Assembly: GCA_947501325.1 (NCBI GenBank)
Contig: CANMVC010000005.1
Coordinates: 22,319 to 86,318 of the forward strand
Origin: an uncultured Sphingomonadaceae bacterium
GTDB lineage: Bacteria; Pseudomonadota; Alphaproteobacteria; Sphingomonadales; Sphingomonadaceae
Direction of reading: 5' to 3'
DNA: 64,000 nucleotides
Position numbers and translations under genes: made by a program. Below the pieces are notes generated by a model. It was not told the origin of the DNA. It worked only from the letters and a program-made list of their open reading frames with translations, and did no database searches. Position 1 is the first letter of the stretch, and each line of letters starts with the position of its first letter. Shown here piece by piece: positions 53,193 to 61,300 of the stretch.

Positions 53193-53990
53193 ATGAAAAA
53201 ACTAGCGTTCGCCATATCAGTCATGACAATTGGCCTTCTTCCATCTGTTACCTTCGCGCAAAATTCTGACAGTCAGGAAGCCACTTCTGCCATTGACAGC
53301 CAGGCAGTGGACATTGCCAAAGCGTCAACAAAGTTTCTTTCCAGCTTGCCCGCTTTGCAGACAGGTTGGTTTGTCACCTATGATGAAGTTGTCGCGGGCC
53401 GCGAAAAGAAAACTTATATTTGGAGCGGCTCTAGCGCGCTGGAACGCGGTAAAGGCTATCGATCAACCAGCGAGCGCGGCGATACCACGCGTGAATATGT
53501 ATATGACGGCAAAGCATTTACCGTCGCGTCTCTGGACCGTGGATATTATGCGAGTTTGAGCATGACGGGTCCTTTCGATGACTTGGTGACAAACCTTCAA
53601 GACAACCATGGAATTACCTTACCGGTATGGGAAGTGTTCAGCGCGCAAAATGGCGATGCGTTCCTGAATGATGTAGTCGAGGCGACCTATCATGGCGTCA
53701 CGCTGGTCGGCGGCACACCGGCCCACCATCTCTCGTTTCGGTCATCGTCAGAAGACCGTCAGATGTGGATCGCTACCGACCCGGAACGTCCGGTGCCATT
53801 AATGGTCGTGGGCACGGATCCTTATCAGCAGGGCTGGCCGCAATATCATGCGTTTTTCCATAATTGGAACACAGCGCCCAAATTTCAGCCCGACATGTTT
53901 TCTTTCGACACTGGAGACACGTTAAGGCGTGTCACGCTTCCCAAATTGCGTGCGGAGGCTGGTGGCGGCGAAATGGAAGCTGGCAATTAG
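53193..53990 (+). CDS. DUF2092 family exported protein
   Basis: A signal peptide (LPSVTFAQN) leads into a LolA-like beta-sheet domain of DUF2092: AVDIAKASTKFLSSLPALQTG, KTYIWSGSSALERGKGYR, MWIATDPERPVPLMVVGTD. DUF2092 proteins are predicted periplasmic and have no proven role. It lies 66 bp after gltS and starts the second half of the cargo. A Pro/Arg-rich protein gene begins 10 bp after its stop. Confidence 0.85.
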   Translation: MKKLAFAISVMTIGLLPSVTFAQNSDSQEATSAIDSQAVDIAKASTKFLSSLPALQTGWFVTYDEVVAGREKKTYIWSGSSALERGKGYRSTSERGDTTREYVYDGKAFTVASLDRGYYASLSMTGPFDDLVTNLQDNHGITLPVWEVFSAQNGDAFLNDVVEATYHGVTLVGGTPAHHLSFRSSSEDRQMWIATDPERPVPLMVVGTDPYQQGWPQYHAFFHNWNTAPKFQPDMFSFDTGDTLRRVTLPKLRAEAGGGEMEAGN

Positions 53991-54000
53991 GAGGAAGACG

Positions 54001-54852
54001 ATGAAAAAACTTCTTCTCGCCTCAACAGCAGCCATCGCGATGCTATTATCATCGCCTGAAGCCGTGCTGACGCTCTCGTTTCAACCGGACAGCGCAGAAG
54101 CCCAGCGCGGTGGTTTTCGTGGCCCAGCACAAAAACCAGCTATGTCGCGGCCGCGCCCACAAACCCGGCCTGCCTTTAACAAGCCGAGACCCTTTCCATC
54201 CGCGCGACCAAGGCCCAGTGTCAATAGACCGATCACAAGACCACGGCCTCGCCCGCAAACGCGACCTTCGCCGATCACGAGACCCAGACCAAGCTTGCGG
54301 CCAAATCTGCGTCCCAATCGGCCAAACCGGCCCAATGCTAATCGTCCCAGCAATGGACGTCCTCCGGCGTGGAATAAGCCCAACCGGCCCAATCGACCGA
54401 GCACCGGTATGCCAGGCAATGGCCGTCCTCCAGCATGGAACAAACCCAATCGTCCCAATCGGCCCGGTATCGGGCGACCTCCTAACGGCAGACCACCGGC
54501 ATGGAATAAACCGAATAGGCCGAACCGACCGGGCGCTGGCCGGCCTCCGGGCTGGCGGCCACCCCATTGGCGTCCGCCGAATTGGAGACCGCCTTATTGG
54601 CGTCCACCCTATTATCGTCCCGATCATCACTTGTGGGGGCGTCCGCTCTGGTTCCCAAGATTGGGTTGGTATTATACGCATCCTGTACGCAATTCGACGG
54701 CGGCTTTTGTCGGCGTCCTGCCGGATAATTGCGAAGGTATCTATTCGGAAGATGAGACGCTCTATGAATGCAACGGTATCCTGTACCGGGAGACCTATCT
54801 GCGCGGTGTAATTGTATATGAGATTATCACCGATCTCGATGATCTGCGCTAA
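54001..54852 (+). CDS. Proline/arginine/asparagine-rich repeat protein
   Basis: ATG 54001 (after GGAGGAAG) gives a signal peptide (MKKLLLASTAAIAMLLSSP). A 180-residue low-complexity stretch follows: PRP repeats, then three near-exact copies of NGRPPAWNKPNRPNRP (about residues 118-185), then GWRPPHWRPPNWRPPYWRPP. The C-terminal 75 residues are globular with two cysteines (DNCEGIYSEDETLYECNG). The middle would be extended and positively charged. Such proteins are typical cell-envelope linkers in sphingomonads; function unknown. Confidence 0.82.
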   Translation: MKKLLLASTAAIAMLLSSPEAVLTLSFQPDSAEAQRGGFRGPAQKPAMSRPRPQTRPAFNKPRPFPSARPRPSVNRPITRPRPRPQTRPSPITRPRPSLRPNLRPNRPNRPNANRPSNGRPPAWNKPNRPNRPSTGMPGNGRPPAWNKPNRPNRPGIGRPPNGRPPAWNKPNRPNRPGAGRPPGWRPPHWRPPNWRPPYWRPPYYRPDHHLWGRPLWFPRLGWYYTHPVRNSTAAFVGVLPDNCEGIYSEDETLYECNGILYRETYLRGVIVYEIITDLDDLR

Positions 54853-54896
54853 CAGCATGACAACCATATTGATTTGAATATTTAGGAGCCTTGCAA

Positions 54897-55484
54897 ATGA
54901 ACCTTCTTTTTCGAACTCTGTTTGCCGCATGCCTTTCGCTTGCGCTTGCAGCTTGCATGACAACGCCCAGGATCACGGTGGATAGCGACCCCGCTCAAGA
55001 CTTTTCTGGCTATTCGACTTTTGCCTGGGCTTCCGGCAGTCCGATGATTGCGGTTGGTGACCTTGACATCTCACCATTAGTTCAAAAGGAGATCGCGGAT
55101 TCCATCAAGGCTGCTTTGACGGAGCGCGGCTATCAATATGTCACCGATATCAATAGCGCGAATTTTGCGGTGTCCTATACAGTTGGTGCACGCGATAAAA
55201 TCAGCGTCGATACTTATCCCGATTTCTTGTTCCGCGATAGGGTTAACTGGGCATGGGGTGGACAGTATTTTAGGCCGTTCCCATCAAGCCTTCCCGTCGA
55301 GCGCACCGTGATCAACAACTACACCGAGGGGACGTTGTCCGTCGATATCTATGACGTAAAACGGAGAACTCCCGTGTGGCATGGCGCCGCCAAAAAGCGT
55401 TTGTCACGCAAGGAACTGAAAGGGGAGAACACGGATATTCCGATGGACGTTCGAACCCTTCTGGCAGGATTTCCACCTCAATGA
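54897..55484 (+). CDS. DUF4136 family lipoprotein
   Basis: A 195-residue lipoprotein (LSLALAACMT) whose mature part matches DUF4136: DPAQDFSGYSTFAWA, then ERGYQYVTDINSANFAVSYTVG and YTEGTLSVDIYDVKRRTPVWHG. The start is ATG 54897, after AGGAG. Its TGA overlaps the start of a 39-codon frame (ATGA). Usually outer-membrane-associated, of unknown function. Confidence 0.85.
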   Translation: MNLLFRTLFAACLSLALAACMTTPRITVDSDPAQDFSGYSTFAWASGSPMIAVGDLDISPLVQKEIADSIKAALTERGYQYVTDINSANFAVSYTVGARDKISVDTYPDFLFRDRVNWAWGGQYFRPFPSSLPVERTVINNYTEGTLSVDIYDVKRRTPVWHGAAKKRLSRKELKGENTDIPMDVRTLLAGFPPQ

Positions 55485-55600
55485 GGCAACCAAGAGATAT
55501 GGCCACTGCAGTCTACTTGTGGGACGGCGGCGATATCTTAGTTTGGACATGGAACAACGCTAGCTATTCTGCGCGGCAGCTCGAGGGGATAATCGTATGA
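55481..55600 (+). CDS. Very small coupled ORF, 39 aa
   Basis: Its ATG overlaps the DUF4136 stop (ATGA at 55481-55484), and its own stop overlaps the next gene's ATG (ATGA at 55597-55600). That double coupling suggests real translation. The peptide is short (MRQPRDMATAVYLWDGGD, then VWTWNNAS) with three Trp and no family. It could be a bridge for coupling rather than a functional protein. Confidence 0.5.
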   Translation: MRQPRDMATAVYLWDGGDILVWTWNNASYSARQLEGIIV

Positions 55601-56103
55601 ACAACGACAATGCAGCCACGTTGCTGCTGTTAAAAGACAGTTTAGACGAAGCTCAAATATCTGTTCGCGCATATGACACCAAAGCGCAAATCGTCGGTGT
55701 GGGCTATATTTTTGCACTGAATGTGATCGGTCAGATCGGGAATTTACTGACACATAAAGAAGAAACAGGCCTCGCCACGATCATTGTCGCCTGGACGATC
55801 GTGATCTTGCCGATCATGCTCTTCGGTTATGTTCTGTATCCTGCGCGAAAATCCGTTGCACAAGTTGCCGACGATGCTGGACCAAAGCACATGCTTTACC
55901 TCCATCCAGAGAGATATGGCAGCGCATCAGCCCTTATTGAAGCCGCGAAAGAGTGCGACCCAACGGACGAAATCGCCTTCGAATTGTTAAAAATATCCGA
56001 ACTGCGCGAAAGCAAACGAAAAAGGTTCGTTCGGGGTCTAACAGCGGCGGGAATTGCGTTTCTGTTGCTCTTCGCCAATCAGATTTTTGTGAGTGTCTCA
56101 TGA
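55597..56103 (+). CDS. Membrane protein resembling SLATT/Pycsar-effector-type proteins
   Basis: A 168-residue protein. Helices occur at about residues 30-50, 61-83 and 148-166, with a soluble region between. The beginning AYDTKAQIVGVGYIFALNVI recalls the DxKAxI helix of DUF5706/SLATT-type effector membrane proteins, and the C-terminal KRFVRGLTAAGIAFLLLFANQ closes with a basic patch then a helix. No nucleotide cyclase lies nearby, so a Pycsar-like role is only a suggestion. Confidence 0.6.
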   Translation: MNNDNAATLLLLKDSLDEAQISVRAYDTKAQIVGVGYIFALNVIGQIGNLLTHKEETGLATIIVAWTIVILPIMLFGYVLYPARKSVAQVADDAGPKHMLYLHPERYGSASALIEAAKECDPTDEIAFELLKISELRESKRKRFVRGLTAAGIAFLLLFANQIFVSVS

Positions 56104-56146
56104 AGCGAGCAATATCCGGCTACTTTCAAAAATGTGCGGGTTGAAC

Positions 56147-56371
56147 ATGGGAAATTTATCGAAATATGCTGGAATAGCTGCATTGATCACCCTTGTGATA
56201 CCAGTTGTTCTTGGGAGCTATCCACAGTTTTTTTATGTAGCGATGTTGCTTGGAATTCTGGCTATCCTTCTGGGTTTTATGGGTAGGGATCAGGGGTCAT
56301 CTGCCAAAATAGGCATGACTGCTGGAGGGTTTGCCCTGGTCGCTAATTTTCTGGCGACCCTTCTTTATTAG
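56147..56371 (+). CDS. Small two-to-three-helix membrane protein, 74 aa
   Basis: Begins at ATG 56147 after the preceding gene. Hydrophobic throughout (YAGIAALITLVIPVVLG, FFYVAMLLGILAILLGF, AGGFALVANFLATLL). It resembles small DUF4190/DUF6142-type hydrophobic proteins only in outline. Function unknown. Confidence 0.55.
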   Translation: MGNLSKYAGIAALITLVIPVVLGSYPQFFYVAMLLGILAILLGFMGRDQGSSAKIGMTAGGFALVANFLATLLY

Positions 56372-56531
56372 TTCCCGACATCTTTGACCCTAAAATACCA
56401 GCAGCCCCTTTTTTGGGCGGTAATTGAAGGAAATCCAAACTTATCCAAGATGACGAGCACATTTCCTAACGACGTCTTTCGGGATGTTATGACAGCATTG
56501 ACGCCAGAAAACCCTAAGCAGACTGTTGCCA

Positions 56532-57725
56532 TCAATTGCTAGCTACTTCACTGACAGATAGATTATCAATGATGGATTCCATGCACTGCGAAAAAACAGA
56601 GACACCTTCAGTCTTTTTACTTAGCAAGCAGGTCATTAACTCGGTTTCAACGGAAGGAATTTCGTTTTTTTGTCCTTGGCAAGCACGAAACAAATTGTGA
56701 GGATCAAAACCTTCATTCCTCGACATCCTGATCATTCCAGAAAGACACTTACCGGGTTCCCGAACTCGAAAGCAGTGATGTTCATCTAATCTTGTATTGC
56801 GATCAATAATTATCACACATAGCGCTGCTCGTTCTCGACCCAACTCGTGACAAGCGTTCCTCCAAATGTTCTGAGAAATTCCTAACCAGTGACAGGCCAT
56901 TCCAGACGCTTCGACGAGGTTTGAAGCATCCATACTTCCTAGAGTTTGAATTAAACTCCTATAATCTGGTGATGCGATATCAAATACAGCCCTTAAGCTG
57001 ATTTTCGTCGCTTTTCTATCCGGCCCCGCCCTACAAGTTTTTTCTGATTTTTGATCTTGTATATTAGGTGACGAATTTTGTTCCGATGCATCGGAAGTTT
57101 TGGTCACCCCTGACGTGTCATCAATAGCTTCCACTATGGCAATCAAATCTTCCTTGATTGTCTCCAATCGCTGGAGAGAATTGATGCGACAAGTCCGACC
57201 TGATGGCAGGATGGTATCGGCTTGTTCGCGCCGTTTTACATCGCCGCTATCGCGGATTGATCGTGATATATAACGAATTTCTGAGCGGCATTGATCGATT
57301 GCTATTTGGCTAAGCCTCCGTGCCTCTAGCTTTGCACTCATTTCTTCAAAGCGTTCAATAAGTGGGGCTAGGTTTATGCCAGCAGCCCATCGCACAACAC
57401 CTTGGTACCTCTCGCCATTGCGAGCGCCGTTTGCACCCGTCGTACGAACGACAAATCCAGCATCTTCTAGTTCACGCTCAGCACTGTTGATAGACCTTGG
57501 TGTCACAGAAATTGCTCGCGCAATTCGAGAGACCTGTTTCCAGACTGCACAAATACGACCTTGTTGGTAATCATCAGCCATGGTGCCGAGAATGTATTGA
57601 CGAAGGAGCGTTACAGCCGTTCGAGAAAGTCGGTATTCAGACTTCGCTACTTGCTCGAACACCGTTAGCAGATCAAACTTACCAATTCCGCTGGGAAGAC
57701 CTCGATGCTTCAAGGAAACACTCAT
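56532..57725 (-). CDS. RepC-like replication initiator
   Basis: A 397-residue protein with a winged-helix N-terminus. It includes the alphaproteobacterial RepC-like features TRTAVTLLRQYI-type, QVSRIARAISVTPRSINSAERELEDAGFV and RNGERYQGV, and a C-terminal CHWLGISQNIWRNACHELGRERAALCV then SGMIRMSRNEGFDPHNLF that follows the RepC C-terminal domain. RepC starts replication of repABC plasmids. No RepA or RepB is present here. Its ATG overlaps the stop of a small ORF next to attR. Confidence 0.8.
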   Translation of the reverse strand: MSVSLKHRGLPSGIGKFDLLTVFEQVAKSEYRLSRTAVTLLRQYILGTMADDYQQGRICAVWKQVSRIARAISVTPRSINSAERELEDAGFVVRTTGANGARNGERYQGVVRWAAGINLAPLIERFEEMSAKLEARRLSQIAIDQCRSEIRYISRSIRDSGDVKRREQADTILPSGRTCRINSLQRLETIKEDLIAIVEAIDDTSGVTKTSDASEQNSSPNIQDQKSEKTCRAGPDRKATKISLRAVFDIASPDYRSLIQTLGSMDASNLVEASGMACHWLGISQNIWRNACHELGRERAALCVIIIDRNTRLDEHHCFRVREPGKCLSGMIRMSRNEGFDPHNLFRACQGQKNEIPSVETELMTCLLSKKTEGVSVFSQCMESIIDNLSVSEVASN

Positions 57726-57973
57726 AGCGTGCCTCCTGTCCCAGCCTTTGACGCTCTACTTGCGTCGGATTCCGCTGAGGTGTATGCGGATATTGCTGCA
57801 AAGCTAAAGAAACGACCGTCGACAAGGGTGGCAGCCCTTTCGGCGGTTTTTCTTTCCTTATCTGGCAACCAGATTTCGTCCCCCCTACCCGCTAACTCAT
57901 TGAAATCTATTAACCCACAATTTCCGCTAAAAAGGGGATCGACTGTTGAATTTAAACAGTTTTCCTCTTTCAC
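57722..57973 (-). CDS. Possible small ORF coupled to repC
   Basis: An 83-codon frame beginning with GTG inside the att repeat and ending in an ATGA overlap with the repC start. It includes DPLFSGNCGLIDFNELAG and KTAERAATLVDGRFFSFAA. In the excised circle its start and upstream would change. Coupling favours translation; the family is unknown, and the opposite strand also has an open frame. Confidence 0.35.
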   Translation of the reverse strand: MKEENCLNSTVDPLFSGNCGLIDFNELAGRGDEIWLPDKERKTAERAATLVDGRFFSFAAISAYTSAESDASRASKAGTGGTL

Positions 57974-58013
57974 GGCTGAAACACGGGTTCGATTCCCGTA
58001 GGGGTCACCATTT
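57967..58013. repeat. attR-type direct repeat
   Basis: The exact 47-bp copy of 32474-32520. Only the tRNA-Glu 3' part is present, so no second tRNA is made. It marks the right end of the island, and the junction lies directly before a second integrase gene. Confidence 0.95.
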
Positions 58014-58104
58014 CACAGTCCGGAGACGTCCGCAAACGTCCACGAAACGGCTGTTTTTCAACACTTTTTTATGTTATAAGATCCATCGCAGTCCAAGGCG
58101 ATGG

Positions 58105-58145
58105 GGGTATATCCGAAAAAATTGAGGGTATATTTGAGGGTATAT
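58105..58145 (+). repeat. GGGTATAT repeats before the second integrase
   Basis: Three GGGTATAT copies start at 58105, 58126 and 58138, and an inverted ATACCCTC lies just before the start codon (about 58167). Repeats in this place are typical arm-type binding sites of P4-like integrases. Confidence 0.6.
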
Positions 58146-58173
58146 CGCCGGGGCGTCTTTAGGAGATACCCTC

Positions 58174-59392
58174 ATGGGTCTGACGGCGGTAGCGATCAAA
58201 GCAGCAAAAGGGCGAAACAAGCAGTATAAGCTTGCAGACGCAGATGGTCTCTATTTGCTCGTTCTGCCAACCGGTCGCCGCTATTGGCGTATGAACTACC
58301 GGTTCCACGGTAAATTCAAAACGATTGCATTTGGCGTATGGCCAGAAGTCAAACTTAGCGATGCCAGGGCCAAGAAGGATGCAGCGCGGCAATGCTTGGC
58401 AAACGGCATTGATCCTGCAGAGCAGCGAAAGCTCGACCGCATCGCTGCAAGCGTAGCGGCTGCCAATACGTTTCGTGCGGTCGCCGATGAATGGATAGAC
58501 AAAATTGAGCAGGAAGGCCGATCACCTGTCACGCTTAAAAAAAACCGCTGGCTGCTTAGTTTTACTTACCATGCGCTGGGTAATCGGCCAATTGCAGATA
58601 TCACCCCACACGAACTACTGGCCGTCCTGCGCAAGGTCGAAAAGAGAGGTCGCCACGAATCTGCAAAACGTATTCGCGCAACCTGCAGCCAGGTGTTACG
58701 CTATGCCATCGCAACAGCACGAGCCAACCGCGATGTTGCTGCCGATTTGAAAGGCGCGCTAATTGTACCCAAAGTAACGCACAGGGCAGCAATCACAACG
58801 CCGTTAGAAGCCGGCGCATTAATGCGTGCGATTGAGGGCTTTGAAGGACTTGCCACGACGATCTCTGCATTGAAGCTTTTGCCGCATGTTTTTGTTCGCC
58901 CTGGTGAATTGCGGTATGCCGAATGGAATGATTTTGATCTCGACCGCGCCATCTGGACCATTCCGTCTGAAAAAACCAAGATGCGGCGCGCATACGGTTC
59001 CGCTTTCAAAACAAGCGCTAGACATCATAGCTGCTATTGAAACGGACAAGGCCTTTAGCAGCTTTTTGTTTCCTTTCATTCGATCAGCTAGCCGGCCCAT
59101 GTCAGAAAATACAATCAACGCCGCACTGCGTCGTCTTGGATATGCCAAAGACGAAATGACCGGACATGGTTTTCGTGCAATGGCAAGCACATTATTCAAT
59201 GAGATGGGGAAGTGGAATCGTGACGCGATTGAACGTCAACTCGCTCATGCCGATAACAATGCAGTGCGCCGCGCCTATACGCGCGGTGAATATTGGGAAG
59301 AGCGGGTCGCCATGATGCAAGACTGGTCAGATTATCTCGATCAGTTGCGCTCTGGCGCGAAGATATTGACTCCAAAGTTTGGACAGAAATAG
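58174..59392 (+). pseudogene. P4-type integrase, frameshifted
   Basis: The N-terminal 275 residues have the DUF4102 arm-binding domain (YKLADADGLYLLVLPTG, then FGVWPEVKLSDARA) and the first arginine box (VRPGELRYAEW). The second part (HTVPLSKQALDII, GHGFRAMASTLFNEMG, QLAHADNNAVRRAYTRG) continues in another frame. The break is in a GCGCGC run near 58988-58993. Adding one CG pair restores KMRRAHTVPL, so a 2-bp loss is likely. The first part ends at 59040. If real, recombination by this protein is lost. It sits directly outside attR. Confidence 0.85.
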
Positions 59393-59395
59393 ATT

Positions 59396-59638
59396 CTAAT
59401 CTTCCGTTGATGGACGGATAAGCTTCTTCAAACTCGAAACAAGAATTAGTCTCGATGCGCCGATTTTAACTGTTTCGAGTTGGCCATCCGCAATCAGCTC
59501 ATAAAGTTTGGAGCGCCCTATTCCAGTGAGTTGAACAGCAACAGGTATGCGAACTGAAATGGGTTCCAATGGAAGCGCTATTGGATCAATTGAATTGATT
59601 GTCTGAGGCGAACGGCGTGACCTCAACCGAACTTGCAA
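59396..59638 (-). CDS. AlpA/excisionase-like HTH protein
   Basis: An 80-residue protein (TTG start at 59638) with VRIPVAVQLTGIGRSKLYELIADGQ and VKIGASRLILVSSLKKLI, the usual HTH_17 pattern. It belongs with the decayed integrase next to it and ends 4 bp from the integrase stop, convergently. Confidence 0.72.
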   Translation of the reverse strand: MQVRLRSRRSPQTINSIDPIALPLEPISVRIPVAVQLTGIGRSKLYELIADGQLETVKIGASRLILVSSLKKLIRPSTED

Positions 59639-59779
59639 ACATACAAAAGTTCCGGGACCATATTGTTTGCAGAAAACGACATAATCCCAATATGGACCTG
59701 TTTGGATGCCTCTTATACTACCGCTTGACCGCAGGTCGCGGACAATTGACGCATAAACTTAAGGTTGAACTAGCGAATG

Positions 59780-60049
59780 CTAATTAACAGCGTCCTTAAG
59801 CCCTTTTCCTGCCTTGAACCTGGCCTGTGTTGATGCAGCTATTTTGATGGGCTCTCCTGTCCGAGGGTTCCGGCCGGTCGATGCCTTGCGTTTAGAGGTC
59901 GAGAAAGTGCCAAAACCAACCAAGCGCACTTCATCGCCCTTTTTCAGCACGCCGGACGTATCGACAAGCGCATTCACCGCTTTGCCCGCATCCGATTTGC
60001 TAAGACCGCTATGCTCAGAAACTTGGTCGACTAAATCCTGTTTGTTCAT
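59780..60049 (-). CDS. HU-family DNA-binding protein
   Basis: An 89-residue HU protein: MNKQDLVDQVSEHSGLSKS, VGFGTFSTSKRKASTGRNPRTG and the DNA arm around GRNPRTGEPIKI, ending KAGKGLKDAVN. All family positions are kept. Located in the second integration zone, it may be an accessory copy used in element integration or packaging; a house-keeping role is also possible. Confidence 0.93.
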   Translation of the reverse strand: MNKQDLVDQVSEHSGLSKSDAGKAVNALVDTSGVLKKGDEVRLVGFGTFSTSKRKASTGRNPRTGEPIKIAASTQARFKAGKGLKDAVN

Positions 60050-60181
60050 GGAGTTCCCTCTCTGCCTAAATACAATCTATTCAAATTGGTATTGCAAAAA
60101 GCTCTGGCCATGACCAGCATTAAGCTTGCGATATATTCTGGCGATGCGTTTCACATATCTGAATGGGCGATAATCGGCGGC

Positions 60182-60862
60182 TCAATCAAACTTACTCTTC
60201 TCATAAATATTGGATATTTCTGACCCGTCCCAGACATAGCAAAGATGCCGCTCTTGCCTGCAGTTTGACAAGAGTTTTGGTCGGAACACTGCAGCGCATT
60301 CCCCACCTTTGTTTCTGACACTTTTGTAAACAATGCCGTGTGACCCCGCTTTTCTTAGTTCGGTCGCAAGCTTTTGGGATTCTCCATAATTAGCGAGGTC
60401 ATAATATCCCTTATGCGTGTCATGCATCTCTCGAATGTCGTGCAGATCAGCGTCAAGGTCGACGGCATAAACCCGCATATCCAGTTCTTGCGCAGGTTCG
60501 TTTGTCGCCAACATAAACTTGACCCGATGATGGCATGTTTCGGCAACGGCGGTTTCGATGCTGTCACCGGCATAAAAAACACCAAATGTTCCATCGGTGA
60601 AACGATCTCCATCAGGATTGAGATGGGTAAAGGCGGCCATAATAGTCGACGTTCCAGGTCCAGACACGCGCTCGTCCATGGGAACAAGATCAAGGTCTCC
60701 TGCTTCCTGCCGCAACCGGTCATTGGTTAGAGCTTCAATGGCATAAATAGCGTCTAGATCCTCTGGATCAGCAACTTCTTCAAACAGGTTTATTGGAGGA
60801 AACTTACTTGGGATTATGCGGTAACAGGGATGCCAATTGATTGTGGCAACCGGGATATTCAC
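60182..60862 (-). CDS. RES-domain toxin
   Basis: A 226-residue RES-domain protein. Conserved positions are the arginine in CYRIIPSKFPP, the glutamate in AVAETCHHR and the serine in IVYKSVRN. RES toxins deplete NAD+. The gene follows its antitoxin with a 4-bp ATGA overlap. It is longer than the shortest RES toxins. The pair lies in the decayed zone between attR and the porin. Confidence 0.88.
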   Translation of the reverse strand: MNIPVATINWHPCYRIIPSKFPPINLFEEVADPEDLDAIYAIEALTNDRLRQEAGDLDLVPMDERVSGPGTSTIMAAFTHLNPDGDRFTDGTFGVFYAGDSIETAVAETCHHRVKFMLATNEPAQELDMRVYAVDLDADLHDIREMHDTHKGYYDLANYGESQKLATELRKAGSHGIVYKSVRNKGGECAAVFRPKLLSNCRQERHLCYVWDGSEISNIYEKSKFD

Positions 60863-61251
60863 GGATATCCACGCTGAGCATCAATATACTGGCGCACCAC
60901 AAAGAGATCAGCCACATTTCCAGAAATTAGCCGCTGAAGAGCGGGCTCCCCACCGAATAGAGGCGCATCATTGGGTTTTCGTACCCAATGATCTGCTGAT
61001 TTGGGGAGCAAGACTTTCAAGCCTTTATAGATTCCCAATATGTAAGATATCCGTTCAAGAGCATCTTTCGGTATTGCAGCTACGCCTCCCCTCTTCCATG
61101 ATTGCAGCGTGGACCGGCTATCGAGCCCCAATATCCTCATTTGCTCCTGTTCATTGAGATTCCAAGCATCAGCCACACGGAAGAATGTGCGTAAAGCAGG
61201 ACCAGTCAAGTCTTTGCGGCTTTTCGTGTTGGCAGTTAATGTTTTGGCCAT
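60859..61251 (-). CDS. Xre/MbcA/ParS-type antitoxin (DUF2384)
   Basis: A 130-residue antitoxin. The N-terminal part has the HTH (TFFRVADAWNLNEQEQMRIL, STLQSWKRGG). The C-terminal DUF2384 region carries LERISYILGIYKGLKVLLP and DAPLFGGEPALQRLISGN, which enters the toxin's active site in known complexes. The start is ATG 61251 with AAGGAG 8 nt upstream, rather than at 61293. First gene of the RES pair. Confidence 0.88.
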   Translation of the reverse strand: MAKTLTANTKSRKDLTGPALRTFFRVADAWNLNEQEQMRILGLDSRSTLQSWKRGGVAAIPKDALERISYILGIYKGLKVLLPKSADHWVRKPNDAPLFGGEPALQRLISGNVADLFVVRQYIDAQRGYP

Positions 61252-61271
61252 GGGATATCTCCTTGAGAAGA

Positions 61272-61300
61272 TATATGTGCTATATATACACAAAAGTCAA
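61272..61300 (-). promoter_or_regulatory. RES-Xre operon promoter and operator
   Basis: On the minus strand TTGACT (61295-61300) is followed after 17 bp by CATATA. A TGTG/CACA inverted pair (61276-61292) with an AT-rich centre lies between them, as expected for an autorepressing antitoxin. Confidence 0.55.

Larger units (their letters stand above)
32474..58013. mobile_element. Genomic island integrated in tRNA-Glu, about 25.5 kb
   Basis: Bounded by perfect 47-bp direct repeats of the tRNA-Glu 3' end. Immediately inside the left repeat lies a tyrosine integrase with two excisionase-like genes and an XRE regulator. Inside the right repeat lies a RepC-type replication initiator. The cargo includes DUF4403, ion channel, RND pump, GltS, LuxR solo regulator and many small envelope proteins, plus a nested transposon at 39605-43583. 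No relaxase, type IV secretion or phage structural genes are seen. It is an integrative element, perhaps an integrated plasmid-like or mobilisable element. Confidence 0.92.

Noticed and set aside
55597..56103. Complete Pycsar/CBASS defence system
   Set aside because: Only a weakly effector-like membrane protein; no cyclase or nucleotidyltransferase gene in the window.
57705..58001. Plus-strand ORF of 98 codons crossing attR
   Set aside because: It starts within the opposite repC gene and its end is tRNA-derived sequence; the minus-strand frame has better coupling evidence.
32474..58013. Prophage
   Set aside because: Integrase and regulators are present but no terminase, portal, capsid, tail or lysis genes could be seen.
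32474..58013. Integrative conjugative element
   Set aside because: No relaxase, coupling protein or type IV secretion genes; at most mobilisable by another element.
59599..59787. Plus-strand ORF of 62 codons between HTH and HU genes
   Set aside because: No convincing ribosome site or family; overlaps both neighbours on the other strand.
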